Positions 17,201 through 25,133 of a DNA stretch of 58,136 bases are shown piece by piece. Both the position numbers and the translations under genes were made by a program. Positions within the stretch are counted from its first letter, which is position 1; every line of letters starts with the position of its first letter. This stretch comes from Streptomyces sp. man185 (GTDB lineage: Bacteria; Actinomycetota; Actinomycetes; Streptomycetales; Streptomycetaceae): the NCBI GenBank assembly GCA_002551355.1, contig NTHE01000051.1, positions 27,055 to 85,190 on the forward strand, given 5' to 3'. The notes beneath the pieces were generated by a model, which worked only from the letters and a program-made list of their open reading frames with translations, made no database searches and was not told where the DNA came from.

Positions 17201-17321
17201 CCTGCCGGTGGACGTGAAGCTCGACGGCGTACGCCAGGTGCGGCTGAAGGCCACCGACACCAACGGGTCCAAGACCGGCGACCACGGCGACTGGGCGGCG
17301 GCGAAGTTCCACTGCTCCTGA
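14256..17321 (+). CDS. secreted GH31 glycoside hydrolase with NEW3 and NPCBM modules
   Basis: A 1021-residue exported enzyme. Signal peptide 1-30 (AQA cleavage), GH31 N-terminal and barrel domains, a beta-sandwich region, a NEW3-like domain (about 785-870) and a C-terminal NPCBM carbohydrate-binding module (about 880-1021). The predicted nucleophile is Asp364 in KLDVAWVG and the acid/base Asp415 in WSGDQSG, 51 residues apart. These motifs differ from the WxDMNE of ordinary alpha-glucosidases and recall the GH31 alpha-N-acetylgalactosaminidases (Enterococcus EfNag31A type). ATG 14256 has no clear ribosome site; TAAAAG sits 6 bases upstream. A second ATG at 14274 is possible. Substrate remains inferred. 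Confidence 0.88.
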   Translation: MQTSTRMRVATVAALLGLFAVLTGPGGAQADEAPPESAGTTTVGDVTGFRADGAVYRLTAGQAQARVSFVSEETFRIELAPDGTFTDPTGDDIVLPQGKPPRTRWKDRGDRYELSTDEVTLRAYKKPLRFALHRADGSRIWSESKGLSWTGEQTVQTLARGAGEQFYGAGMQNGRGNTTHRDKTVEVAVDYNWDDGGHPNSVPFYLSSAGYGVFRNTYAPNTYAFTDPVTTSAKERRFDAYYFAGKGADGAKDVIGQYTDLTGKPFLPPVYGMEIGDADCYLHNANRGERRTLDSLKVADGYVENDMPNGWMLVNDGYGCGYEDLEETAQGLKDRNMELGLWTEDGIENLEAQVEAGQRVAKLDVAWVGPGYKFALDACKDAYQGIEAHSDARGFTWAPESWAGAQRCGVQWSGDQSGTWEYIRWQIPTYAGATMSGLAYTTGDVDGIFGGSAKTYTRDLQWKMFLGTTMTMDGWAPMDKQPFRYGEPYTSVNRDYLKLKESLLPYQYSYAHEATETGVGMVRPLVLEYPDDPKASTETAKYEFLSGEHFLVAPVYQDTTERKDIYLPEGTWIDYWSGRTYQGPTTIDTYNAPLDTLPLFVKAGAAVPMWPGIRSYRDRTADSPLAWDVYPQGNSSFTLYEDDGVTRRHRDGEYATQRADVRAPKHGAGDVSVTINESRGSFTGKQTARPYAFTVHTGSEPRAVKLDRTLPELTSRSAYDKAREGWWYDRDDRGGVVHVKTAPLSTAKKFTVKLLGTSAVGGKKASAAAALTAPAGQEAGAGTPGTVQVDVTAGRSDLTDTTVSLQVPEGWRAATAKVPGRIPAGATRRVEVRVTPAKDADVRETTLTALSRYRAAGEARTSQQRLAVSVLPPPPEGEAWASDLVWLSETNGYGPAERDRSNGESGASDGKTLTLAGETYEKGIGTHADSDIALHLGGRCTAFTADVGIDDEINGYGEVAFSVEGDGKVLWTSPKLTGASATLPVDVKLDGVRQVRLKATDTNGSKTGDHGDWAAAKFHCS

Positions 17322-17343
17322 GTCGCACCCCGGACCACGCACA

Positions 17344-17379
17344 GGAGCGCCGCACGGGATCGTCCCCGCGCGGCGCTCC
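17344..17379. terminator. bidirectional terminator
   Basis: A perfect 10-bp inverted repeat (17344-17353 with 17370-17379) lies between the convergent GH31 and PAC2 genes. Confidence 0.75.
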
Positions 17380-17417
17380 GCGGTCGGTCACCGCTCCGGT
17401 CAGGCCCCCCGGTCCGC

Positions 17418-18467
17418 TCAGTCCTCCTCGGGACGGTCGCCGGAGCCGTCCTCACCCTCGGGCTCCGACGCGTCGTCAGAACCCTTGGCGCCCTTGTCGT
17501 CAAAGGCCTTCCCGCGCCCCGGCTCCGGTCGCGGCGGCTTCGGCGGGCGGGTGCGGCCGCCGGGATCGCGCAGATAGGAACCGTCCCCGCTCTCCGTCGC
17601 GTGGCCGCCCGGCCCCTGCCCGGGACCGCCGTCCCGCCGCCGCAGATAGCGCTCGAACTCCCGGGCGATGGCCTCGCCGGACGCCTCGGGCAGCTCCGCG
17701 GTGTCCCGCGCCTCCTCCAGCGTCTGCACGTACTCCGCGACCTCGCTGTCCTCCGAGGCCAGCTGGTCCACCCCGAGCTGCCAGGCCCGCGCGTCCTCGG
17801 GCAGCTCACCCAGCGGGATGCGCAGCCCGATCAGGTCCTCCAGACGGTTCAGCAGGGCCAGCGTCGCCTTCGGGTTCGGCGGCTGCGACACATAGTGCGG
17901 GACCGCCGCCCACAGGCTGACCGCGGGCACCCCGGCATGCGTGCACGCCTCCTGGAGGACGCCGACGATGCCCGTGGGGCCCTCGTAGCGCGTCTCCTCC
18001 AGATCCATCGTCCGCGCCAGATCCGCGTCGGAGGTGACCCCGCTCACCGGCACCGGCCGGGTGTGCGGGGTGTCGCCGAGCAACGCGCCCAGGATGACGA
18101 CCATCTCGACGCCCAGCTCATGGGCGAAGCCGAGGATCTCGTTGCAGAACGACCGCCAGCGCATGGAGGGCTCGATACCGCGCACCAGGACCAGGTCCCG
18201 GGGCTTGTCGCCGCCCACCCGCACCACGGACAGCCGCGTCGTCGGCCAGGTGATCTTCCGCGTGTTGCCGTCCAGCCACACCGTGGGCCGGTTGACCTGG
18301 AAGTCGTAGTAGTCCTCGGCGTCCAGCGCCGCGAACACCTCGCCCTTCCACTCCCGGTCCAGATGACCGACCGCTGTGGAGGCGGCGTCCCCGGCGTCGT
18401 TCCAGCCTTCGAACGCGGCCACCATGACCGGGTCGACCAGCTCGGGCACCGACTCGAGCTCGATCAC
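17418..18467 (-). CDS. PAC2 family protein
   Basis: A 349-residue cytoplasmic protein of the PAC2 (proteasome assembly chaperone 2-like) family. It begins with GTG and reads IELESVPELVDPVMVAAFEGWNDAGDAAS, the typical start, followed by LVRGIEPSMRWRSF and the glycine-rich GALLGDTPHTRP segment. The last about 75 residues are low-complexity charged sequence. The name comes from a eukaryotic chaperone with the same fold; no link to the proteasome genes 19 kb away is shown. It is divergent from nothing close and convergent with the GH31 gene. Confidence 0.88.
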   Translation of the reverse strand: MIELESVPELVDPVMVAAFEGWNDAGDAASTAVGHLDREWKGEVFAALDAEDYYDFQVNRPTVWLDGNTRKITWPTTRLSVVRVGGDKPRDLVLVRGIEPSMRWRSFCNEILGFAHELGVEMVVILGALLGDTPHTRPVPVSGVTSDADLARTMDLEETRYEGPTGIVGVLQEACTHAGVPAVSLWAAVPHYVSQPPNPKATLALLNRLEDLIGLRIPLGELPEDARAWQLGVDQLASEDSEVAEYVQTLEEARDTAELPEASGEAIAREFERYLRRRDGGPGQGPGGHATESGDGSYLRDPGGRTRPPKPPRPEPGRGKAFDDKGAKGSDDASEPEGEDGSGDRPEED

Positions 18468-18567
18468 CCGGGCCTCCTTCCGATGTCTCCGTACGTACGG
18501 AGCAACCTTACGGCTTCCGGGGCCCCCGGCCGCAGCCCTCTTGCACGGCCGGGTGAACCCTGTTCGA

Positions 18568-19626
18568 TCACTCCCAGAGCGAGGACGGCGCCTCCCGCCG
18601 CACCACCGGGGCGATCTCCTCCACGAACCGCTGGAGCGTCTCCAACTGCTCCGGCCGGCTCAGCCCGAACCCGTCCACGGTGATCGACTGGAGGTCGTGG
18701 CGGTAGACCTCGTGCCAGCCGAGGATCTTGTCGATGATCTGCTGCGGACTGCCGATCAACTGCGGGCCGCCCACGATCGCCTCCTCGATCGTGCGGAACG
18801 GGGTGTTGTAGCCGGCCTTGCCCGCCAGATGCGGCTTGAAGGTCTGCCGCACCCGCGCCTCGTACAGCTTCTTGTACCGCGTGACGGCCGCCTGCGAGCT
18901 GTCCGCGATGAGCAGCCCGCCCGAACCCGCCGCCACCTTGGCGTCCGCCGGATCATGCCCGTACGCCTCGAACCGCTCCCGGTAGTGGGCGATGAGCTTC
19001 GCGTACGCCTCACGGGGCTGGATGGCGTTGGCGGTGAACAGCGGATCTCCGTGCTTCGCCGCCAGTTCGGGGGAGTTGAGGCTGGTCGCCGAGCCGTGCC
19101 AGATGCGCGGGAGCCCGGCGTACGGCCTGGGCACCGTCGTCACGTTCTTCAGCGGCGGCCGGAACTCGCCCTCCCAGTCCACGCCCTCCTCGCTCCACAG
19201 CCGCCGCAGCAGCTCGTACTTCTCCATCTGGAGGTCCCACTGCCGCTCCTCGTCGAGCCCGAACAGGCCGAAGTGGCCCGCCTCCGCGCCCTTCCCGACG
19301 ACCAGCTCGATCCGGCCCCGGGAGATCTGGTCGAGCGTCGCGAAGTCCTCCGCCACGCGGACCGGGTCGAGGATCGCGACGACGGTCACCCCGGTGAGCA
19401 GCCGGACGGTGCTCGTACGGGCCGCGATCGCGCCCAGCACCACGCTCGGGCTGGAGGAGAGGAAGGCCCCGGCGTGCCGTTCGCCGACGGAGTACGCGTC
19501 GAAGCCGAGCTCCTCCGCCACGGAGGCCGTGTCGATCACCTCCTCGAACCGGTCGGCGGCGGAGGCAACGTCACCGGTCAGCGGGTGCGGGTCGTGACCG
19601 ATCAGGGAGAGCACGGAGAATCTCAT
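18568..19626 (-). CDS. LLM class flavin-dependent oxidoreductase
   Basis: A 352-residue luciferase-like TIM-barrel enzyme. It begins MRFSVLSLIGHDPHPLTG, has FDAYSVGERHAGAFLSSSP, RTSTVRLLTGVTVV and a SRGRIELVVGKGA phosphate-binding segment. It belongs to the CE1758-like branch that uses FMN. I chose ATG 19626 because GGAGTT lies just upstream; the long in-frame extension to 20223 is antisense shadow of glpD. It is a single gene between the PAC2 gene and glpD; substrate is unknown. Confidence 0.87.
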   Translation of the reverse strand: MRFSVLSLIGHDPHPLTGDVASAADRFEEVIDTASVAEELGFDAYSVGERHAGAFLSSSPSVVLGAIAARTSTVRLLTGVTVVAILDPVRVAEDFATLDQISRGRIELVVGKGAEAGHFGLFGLDEERQWDLQMEKYELLRRLWSEEGVDWEGEFRPPLKNVTTVPRPYAGLPRIWHGSATSLNSPELAAKHGDPLFTANAIQPREAYAKLIAHYRERFEAYGHDPADAKVAAGSGGLLIADSSQAAVTRYKKLYEARVRQTFKPHLAGKAGYNTPFRTIEEAIVGGPQLIGSPQQIIDKILGWHEVYRHDLQSITVDGFGLSRPEQLETLQRFVEEIAPVVRREAPSSLWE

Positions 19627-19766
19627 GAACTCCACTCTCCTCGCGGCACGTTGCACGCGTATGGCGGGAGTGTGGCACCGGTCCGGTGTGCGCGGGTACG
19701 GGAACGGGGGCGGCTCCCGCGAGGAAGCCGCCCCCGTCCGCGCACCCGTGGGGGGTGGTCGGTGGA

Positions 19767-21377
19767 TCAGTCCCGGTCGGCCAGCAGCTTCTCGACGCCG
19801 TCGCGCACGTCGTCCGTCGCCAGGCCCCGGATCGTCAGCGTGGTCCGGCGGCGCAGCACGTCGTCCGCCGTCTCGGCCCACTCGTGGTCGCGGGCGTAGG
19901 CGACCTGGGCCCAGATCTCCGGGGCGTCCGGGTGGACGCGCTCGGCGAGGGCCGGGTTCTCGTTCGCCAGGCGGGCGATGTCGAAGGCGAGCGAGCCGTA
20001 GTGGGTGGCCAGGTGCCGGGCGGTGTCCGGCGCCATCCGGGGGCCGGGGGCGGGGCCGTCGATCAGGAGCCGGTGCGCGACCGCGTTCGGGTTGGCGATA
20101 CCGGGCAGCGGGAGCTTCCTCGGCAGCCGGTTCATCGGCTCCATGTCCTCGGCCAGCGGGTGACCCGGGAGGGCGGCCAGCTTGTTCATGACCGTGCGGC
20201 CGATGTGGCGGAAGGTCGTCCACTTGCCGCCCGCGACCGACAGCATCCCGCCGCGGCCCTCCGTGACGACCGTCTCGCGCTTGGCCTTGGAGGTGTCGCC
20301 GGGCCCGCCGGGCAGCACCCTAAGGCCCGCGAAGGAGTACGTGATCAGATCGCGCGACAGCTGCTGGTCCTTGATCGAGAACGCCGCCTCGTCGAGGATC
20401 TGCGCGGTGTCCGCCTCGGTCACCGAGACGTCCGCCGGATCGCCCTCGTACTCCTCGTCCGTCGTGCCGAGGAGCAGCATGTCCTCCCACGGCAGCGCGA
20501 ACGTGATGCGGTACTTGTCGATCGGGGTGGCCAGCGCCGCCCGCCACGGCCGGGTCCGCTTGAGGACCAGGTGCGCGCCCTTGGAGAGACGGATGGAGGG
20601 GGCCGCGTTCGGGTCCTCCATCTTCCGCAGGTGGTCGACCCAGGGGCCGGTCGCGTTCAGCACGAGCCGGGCGTCGACGCCGAACTCGGTGCCGTCGGTG
20701 CTGTCCTTCAGCTCGGCGCCCGTCACCCGCCCCCGGGTGAAGCGCAGCCCGGTGACGGCCGCGTGGTTGAGGACGACCGCGCCGGCGTCGGTGGCCGCGC
20801 GGACCGTCATCAGCGCCATGCGGGCGTCGTTCATCTGGTCGTCGCGGTAGACCGCCACCGCCTTCAGGTCGTCCGTACGCAGCTCGGGCACGTCGCGCTG
20901 CGCCTTGGCCGGGGAGATGACATGGCCGACGCCGTCGCCGAAGGCGGAGAGCGCGGAGTAGGCGAAGACGCCCGCGCCGAGCTTGGCCGCGCCGTGCGGG
21001 CCGCCCTTGTAGACGGGCAGGTAGAAGGTGAGCGGGTTGGCCAGGTGGGGGGCCACCTCGCGGGAGACCGCGCGGCGCTCGAAGTGGTTCTCCGCGACCA
21101 GCTTCACCGCGCCGGTCTGGAGATAGCGCAGACCGCCGTGGAGCAGCTTGGAGGAAGCGGAGGAGGTGGCGCCGGCGAAGTCGCCGGCGTCCACCAGTGC
21201 CACCCGCAGCCCGGACTGCGCGGCATGCCAGGCGGTGGAGATGCCCAGGATGCCGCCGCCGATGACCAGGAGGTCGTACGTGGCCCGGGACAGCTGGTCC
21301 CGGGTCTCGGCGCGGCTCGGCAGCGAGCCGGAGGCCGGGTGCGTTCCGAGGGCGGGAACGCTCTGCAGGGTGGTCAT
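19767..21377 (-). CDS. glpD: aerobic glycerol-3-phosphate dehydrogenase
   Basis: A 536-residue FAD flavoprotein that oxidises sn-glycerol-3-phosphate to dihydroxyacetone phosphate and passes electrons to quinone at the membrane. The FAD Rossmann motif is LVIGGGILG (about 37-45), followed by ATSSASSKLLHGGLRYL and the conserved ATGPWVD segment. The C-terminal domain (about 400-536) is the helical GlpD domain. The start ATGACCACC at 21377 lies 14 bases after the glpK stop, so the three genes glpF, glpK and glpD form one operon. Confidence 0.95.
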   Translation of the reverse strand: MTTLQSVPALGTHPASGSLPSRAETRDQLSRATYDLLVIGGGILGISTAWHAAQSGLRVALVDAGDFAGATSSASSKLLHGGLRYLQTGAVKLVAENHFERRAVSREVAPHLANPLTFYLPVYKGGPHGAAKLGAGVFAYSALSAFGDGVGHVISPAKAQRDVPELRTDDLKAVAVYRDDQMNDARMALMTVRAATDAGAVVLNHAAVTGLRFTRGRVTGAELKDSTDGTEFGVDARLVLNATGPWVDHLRKMEDPNAAPSIRLSKGAHLVLKRTRPWRAALATPIDKYRITFALPWEDMLLLGTTDEEYEGDPADVSVTEADTAQILDEAAFSIKDQQLSRDLITYSFAGLRVLPGGPGDTSKAKRETVVTEGRGGMLSVAGGKWTTFRHIGRTVMNKLAALPGHPLAEDMEPMNRLPRKLPLPGIANPNAVAHRLLIDGPAPGPRMAPDTARHLATHYGSLAFDIARLANENPALAERVHPDAPEIWAQVAYARDHEWAETADDVLRRRTTLTIRGLATDDVRDGVEKLLADRD

Positions 21378-21391
21378 GGTGATGCTCCTCG

Positions 21392-22936
21392 TCAGCTTTC
21401 TTCGTCCTCGACCCAGCCCATGGTCCGTTCGACGGCCTTGAGCCAGCTCTTGTACTCGCGGGCACGGGTGTCCGCGTCCATGCGGGGTGTCCACTCGGCG
21501 GCCCGGCGCCAGTTGGCGCGCAGCGCGTCGGTGTCCGGCCAGAAGCCGACGGCCAGGCCGGCGGCGTAGGCGGCGCCGAGGCAGGTGGTCTCGGCGACCA
21601 TGGGGCGCACCACGGGCGCGTCCAGGAAGTCGGCGAGCGTCTGCATCAGCAGGTTGTTGGACGTCATGCCGCCGTCGACCTTGAGCGCGGTCAGCTCGAC
21701 GCCGGAGTCCTTCGTCATGGCGTCGCTGATCTCGCGGGTCTGCCAGGCGGTGGCCTCCAGGACGGCACGGGCGATGTGCGCCTTGGTGACGTAGCGGGTG
21801 AGACCGGTGATCACCCCACGGGCGTCGGGACGCCAGTAGGGGGCGAAGAGACCGGAGAAGGCGGGCACGAAGTAGGCGCCGCCGTTGTCCTCGACCGAGG
21901 AGGCCAGCGTCTCGATCTCGGCGGCCGACTTGATCAGACCCATCTGGTCGCGCATCCACTGCACCAGCGAACCGGTGACCGCGATGGAACCCTCCAGCGC
22001 GTACACCGGGGGCTTGTCGCCGATCTGGTAGCCGACGGTGGTGAGCAGCCCGTTGTACGAGTTGACCGGGGTGCCACCGGTGTTCATCAGCATGAAGGTG
22101 CCGGTGCCGTACGTGGACTTGGCCTCGCCCTCGGCGAAACAGGTCTGGCCGAAGAGGGCCGCCTGCTGGTCGCCGAGCGCGGAGGCGACGGGCACGCCGT
22201 CGAGGATGCCGCCCTTGGCGTGGCCGTACACCTCGGCGGAGGAGCGGATCTCGGGGAGCACCGCGGCCGGGATGCCGATGGAGGAGAGGATCTTCTCGTC
22301 CCACTCCATCCGGTGCAGGTTCATCAGGAGGGTGCGGGAGGCGTTGGTGACGTCGGTGACGTGCACCCCGCCGTCGGTGCCGCCGGTGAGGTTCCAGATG
22401 ACCCAGGAGTCCATGGTGCCGAAGAGGATGTCGCCGGCCTCGGCGCGCTCGCGCAGCCCCTCGACGTTGTCGAGCAGCCAGCGGACCTTGGGCCCGGCGA
22501 AGTAGGAGGCGAGCGGCAGCCCGGTCTCGCGGCGGAACCGGTCCTGGCCCACATTGCGGCCGAGCTCCTTGCAGAGCGCGTCGGTGCGGGTGTCCTGCCA
22601 GACCAGGGCGTTGTGCACCGGCTCACCGGTGTTCTTGTCCCACAGCAGGGTGGTCTCGCGCTGGTTGGTGATGCCGATCGCCTTGACGTCGGCGGAGGTG
22701 ATGCCGGCCTTGACGATGGCCCCGGCGACGACCTCCTGGACGTTCTCCCAGATCTCGGTCGCGTCGTGCTCGACCCAGCCCGGCTTCGGGAAGATCTGCT
22801 CGTGCTCCTTCTGGTCGACGGAGACGATCCGGCCGTCCTTGTCGAAGACGATGCAGCGGCTGGAGGTGGTGCCCTGGTCGATGGCCGCGATGAACGGCCC
22901 GGTGCCGTGGGTGCCGGTGGTGTGTGCGTCGGTCAC
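21392..22936 (-). CDS. glpK: glycerol kinase
   Basis: A 514-residue FGGY-family kinase that phosphorylates glycerol to glycerol-3-phosphate using ATP. It starts at GTG with the phosphate loop DQGTTSSRC near residues 20-28, and has GIGITNQRETT, LLDNVEG, the activation-loop segment GALGDQQAALFGQ and a C-terminal KVDGGMTSNNLLMQ stretch. It lies 45 bases downstream of glpF and 14 before glpD. Confidence 0.96.
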   Translation of the reverse strand: MTDAHTTGTHGTGPFIAAIDQGTTSSRCIVFDKDGRIVSVDQKEHEQIFPKPGWVEHDATEIWENVQEVVAGAIVKAGITSADVKAIGITNQRETTLLWDKNTGEPVHNALVWQDTRTDALCKELGRNVGQDRFRRETGLPLASYFAGPKVRWLLDNVEGLRERAEAGDILFGTMDSWVIWNLTGGTDGGVHVTDVTNASRTLLMNLHRMEWDEKILSSIGIPAAVLPEIRSSAEVYGHAKGGILDGVPVASALGDQQAALFGQTCFAEGEAKSTYGTGTFMLMNTGGTPVNSYNGLLTTVGYQIGDKPPVYALEGSIAVTGSLVQWMRDQMGLIKSAAEIETLASSVEDNGGAYFVPAFSGLFAPYWRPDARGVITGLTRYVTKAHIARAVLEATAWQTREISDAMTKDSGVELTALKVDGGMTSNNLLMQTLADFLDAPVVRPMVAETTCLGAAYAAGLAVGFWPDTDALRANWRRAAEWTPRMDADTRAREYKSWLKAVERTMGWVEDEES

Positions 22937-22981
22937 GGTGTGCTCCCGGAAGTCTGTGAAGTGGTGGAGGTGCGGCTCGGG

Positions 22982-23773
22982 CTACGCGAAGGCGAGGTTG
23001 TAGAGCCCGCCGGCGAGTGCGCCGCCGACGAGCGGACCCACGATGGGTACCCATGCGTAGCCCCAGTCCGAACCACCCTTGTTCGGCAGCGGCAGCAGGG
23101 AGTGCACGATGCGCGGACCGAGGTCGCGGACCGGGTTGATGGCGTAGCCGGTCGGGCCGCCGAGCGAGAGGCCGATGCCGACGACGACCAGGGCAGTGAT
23201 CAGCGCGCCGAGCGTGCCGATGCCGTTGCCCCCGTCGTTGAGGCCCTGGGTCAGGATGGCCAGGACCAGCACGGCCGTCGCGATGATCTCGGTGATGACG
23301 TTCTGGACGCCGTTGCGGATCTCCGGACCGGTGGAGAAGATCCCGAGCACCGGGCCGGCCTTCGGGGCGGCGGTCTGGTCGACCATGCCCTCGTCGGTGG
23401 ACTTGGTCCCGACGATCTCCGGGTCGGTCAGGTGGGCGTGGAACTGTCCGTAGTACACCGCCCAGACCAGCAGGGCGCCGATCATCGCGCCGAGCAGCTG
23501 CGAGCCGAGGTAGAGGGGTACGTGGCCCCACTCCGTGCCGCCCTGGATGGCCAGGCCGACCGTGACCGCGGGGTTGAGGTGGGCGCCCGATACGCCGCCG
23601 GCGAGGTAGGCGCCGGTCAGCACGGCGAAGCCCCACCCGAAGGTGATGGCGAGCCAGCCCGCGTTCTGGGCCTTCGAGCGCTTCAGCGTGACGGCGGCAC
23701 AGACACCGCCGCCGAGCAGGATGAGTACGGCGGTACCTATGGTCTCGCCGATGAAAATGTCGGAGCTGGACAC
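22982..23773 (-). CDS. glpF: glycerol uptake facilitator GlpF (MIP family)
   Basis: A 263-residue six-helix channel protein that lets glycerol cross the membrane. The first half-helix motif is the standard NPA at 67-69 (GAHLNPAVT). The second is NPV at 213-215 (AINPVRD), where canonical GlpF has NPA. A long loop with about 40 extra residues lies around 120-160. I chose GTG 23773 because AAGGAG is 8 bases upstream; the extension to 23905 is not hydrophobic. It is the first gene of the glpFKD operon, downstream of a GylR-like site. Confidence 0.93.
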   Translation of the reverse strand: MSSSDIFIGETIGTAVLILLGGGVCAAVTLKRSKAQNAGWLAITFGWGFAVLTGAYLAGGVSGAHLNPAVTVGLAIQGGTEWGHVPLYLGSQLLGAMIGALLVWAVYYGQFHAHLTDPEIVGTKSTDEGMVDQTAAPKAGPVLGIFSTGPEIRNGVQNVITEIIATAVLVLAILTQGLNDGGNGIGTLGALITALVVVGIGLSLGGPTGYAINPVRDLGPRIVHSLLPLPNKGGSDWGYAWVPIVGPLVGGALAGGLYNLAFA

Positions 23774-23930
23774 CCGCGACTCCTTTGTCCTTCGTCCAGG
23801 GGAGAGCGGAGCACCGGTCCCGCCGGTGTTCCGCGCCCCAGATGGGTATCCACGAAGCGTGGGCAGCCCACCTGTAAGGGCTTGACCGGCCCTTGGCACT
23901 GTCACACCCTAACGCGTATTGCCGTTAGGC

Positions 23931-23947
23931 GTTCGACAATGCCGACC
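23931..23947. promoter_or_regulatory. candidate GylR operator upstream of glpF
   Basis: The 12-mer GTTCGACAATGC (23931-23942) is repeated exactly at 24905-24916 before gylR. The 17-bp unit has the pseudo-palindromic form GTTCRRCAWTGYYGAAC with one outer mismatch here (GACC). Intergenic bases 23774-24117 (344 bp) otherwise hold a minus-strand TTGACG -35-like hexamer near 23982-23987 but no gene. Confidence 0.6.
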
Positions 23948-24117
23948 GTTGAACGGCAGTGTTTCCCCGAAGTGAAGGAAGCGTCAAGGGTTCTGTGGTG
24001 CACGACTCGGTGCGCGACGGGATCGTTACCGGCGGTGGGCGGGAGTGATGCCCACGGGGCGGGGGCGGGGCGGCAGCCGGCCGCAGGGGGAGCCGGTGGA
24101 GCGGGCCGCGCCGGCCG

Positions 24118-24882
24118 TCAGAAGCGGCCGGCGCCCAGATCCCGGGAGACCGCGCGGGCGCAGTCCCGTACGGCCGCGATCAGCTCGGGGCGCAGCGTGC
24201 CGCCCGGGGCCACCCGCTCCACCGCACCGGTCACGGCGACCGCGCCCACGGGCATCCTGCGCCGGTCGTGGACCGGGGCGGCCACCGCGGCGACGCCCTC
24301 CCAGGTCTCCTCGGCGTCGGCGGCCCAGCCCTGGGCCCGGATCAGGTCGAGCATCGACTCGAAGGCGTCGGCGGCGGTGACGGTGCGCCCGGTGAAGGAG
24401 CGCCGCTCCGCCTCCATGACCTCGCTGTGGGCCACCGGGTCGTACGCGGACAGCACCTTGCCCAGCGCCGTTGAGTGCAGGGGCTGCATCGCCCCGACCT
24501 CCAGCACCTGGCGGCTGTCGTCGGGACGGAAGACGTGGTGGACGATCAGGACGCCGTGCTGGTGCAGCACCCCGAGGTGGACGCTCTCTCCGCTGGAGCG
24601 GGCCAGGTCGTCCGTCCAGACCAGGGCGCGCGCCCGCAGCTCGTGGACGTCCAGATAGCTGTTGCCCAGACGCAGCAGCTCCGCGCCCAGCTGGTAGCGC
24701 CCCGACGCCGCGTCCTGCTCGACGAAGCCCTCCAGCTGGAGTGTGCGCAGAATGCCGTGCGCGGTGCCCTTGGCCAGCCCCAGCGAGGAGGCGATGTCGG
24801 AGAGCCCGAGCCGGCGCTCGCCGCCCGCCAGCAGACGCAGCATCGCGGCCGCCCGCTCCAGCGACTGGATGTTCTTGGCCAT
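24118..24882 (-). CDS. gylR: IclR-family glycerol operon regulator GylR
   Basis: A 254-residue repressor. The N-terminal winged helix (about 1-65: SLERAAAMLRLLA, LGLAKGTAHGILRTL) is followed by the IclR effector domain (about 80-250, with ALGKVLSAY). It lies directly upstream of and in the same direction as glpF-glpK-glpD, like the gyl operon of S. coelicolor, where GylR represses the operon and its own gene and glycerol or glycerol-3-phosphate relieves repression. ATG 24882 follows a GGAG ribosome site. Matching candidate operators precede both gylR and glpF. Confidence 0.93.
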   Translation of the reverse strand: MAKNIQSLERAAAMLRLLAGGERRLGLSDIASSLGLAKGTAHGILRTLQLEGFVEQDAASGRYQLGAELLRLGNSYLDVHELRARALVWTDDLARSSGESVHLGVLHQHGVLIVHHVFRPDDSRQVLEVGAMQPLHSTALGKVLSAYDPVAHSEVMEAERRSFTGRTVTAADAFESMLDLIRAQGWAADAEETWEGVAAVAAPVHDRRRMPVGAVAVTGAVERVAPGGTLRPELIAAVRDCARAVSRDLGAGRF

Positions 24883-24904
24883 CGCGCCGTACTCCTCCAC
24901 CTCG

Positions 24905-24921
24905 GTTCGACAATGCTGAAC
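24905..24921. promoter_or_regulatory. candidate GylR operator upstream of gylR
   Basis: GTTCGACAATGCTGAAC is a 17-bp pseudo-palindrome of the IclR type, with matching outer GTTC/GAAC arms. It lies 23 bases before the gylR start and shares its first 12 bases with the site before glpF. Autoregulation is therefore likely. Confidence 0.65.
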
Positions 24922-25061
24922 ACTATCGGTCGATGCCGACCTGCGCCGGACTCCGGGGGAAAGTCTCCGCCACCCGGCCCCACGCGCCGCATTCGCCACA
25001 GCATGCAGTCCGTACGCAGTCCGTCTCATGGACGCCCCTACGGTCCCGGGCACCGTCGGGC

Positions 25062-25114
25062 TAGGCTGGCGAGGTGCGCCTTCCCCAAGAAGGACGCAAA
25101 GCCGACAGCCGTCG
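25062..25114 (+). promoter_or_regulatory. metH promoter -10 and structured 5' leader
   Basis: A -10-like TAGGCT (25062-25067) is followed by two hairpins: GCG-CCTTC/GAAGG-A-CGC (25076-25097) and CGAC/GTCG with loop AGCC (25103-25114). The strand between them reads ACGCAAAGCC, a string also found in GEMM-type riboswitches. The cobalamin-riboswitch core is absent. Confidence 0.4.
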
Positions 25115-25133
25115 CATCCCTGGGAGATCATCC

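Noticed and set aside
19767..22304. Long open frames over glpD, glpK and other genes on either strand
   Set aside because: High GC gives many stop-free shadows; the peptides are Arg/Pro/Gly-rich with no family motifs, while the true frames carry them.
25000..25133. Cobalamin riboswitch before metH
   Set aside because: The leader is too short and the B12-box core sequence is absent.
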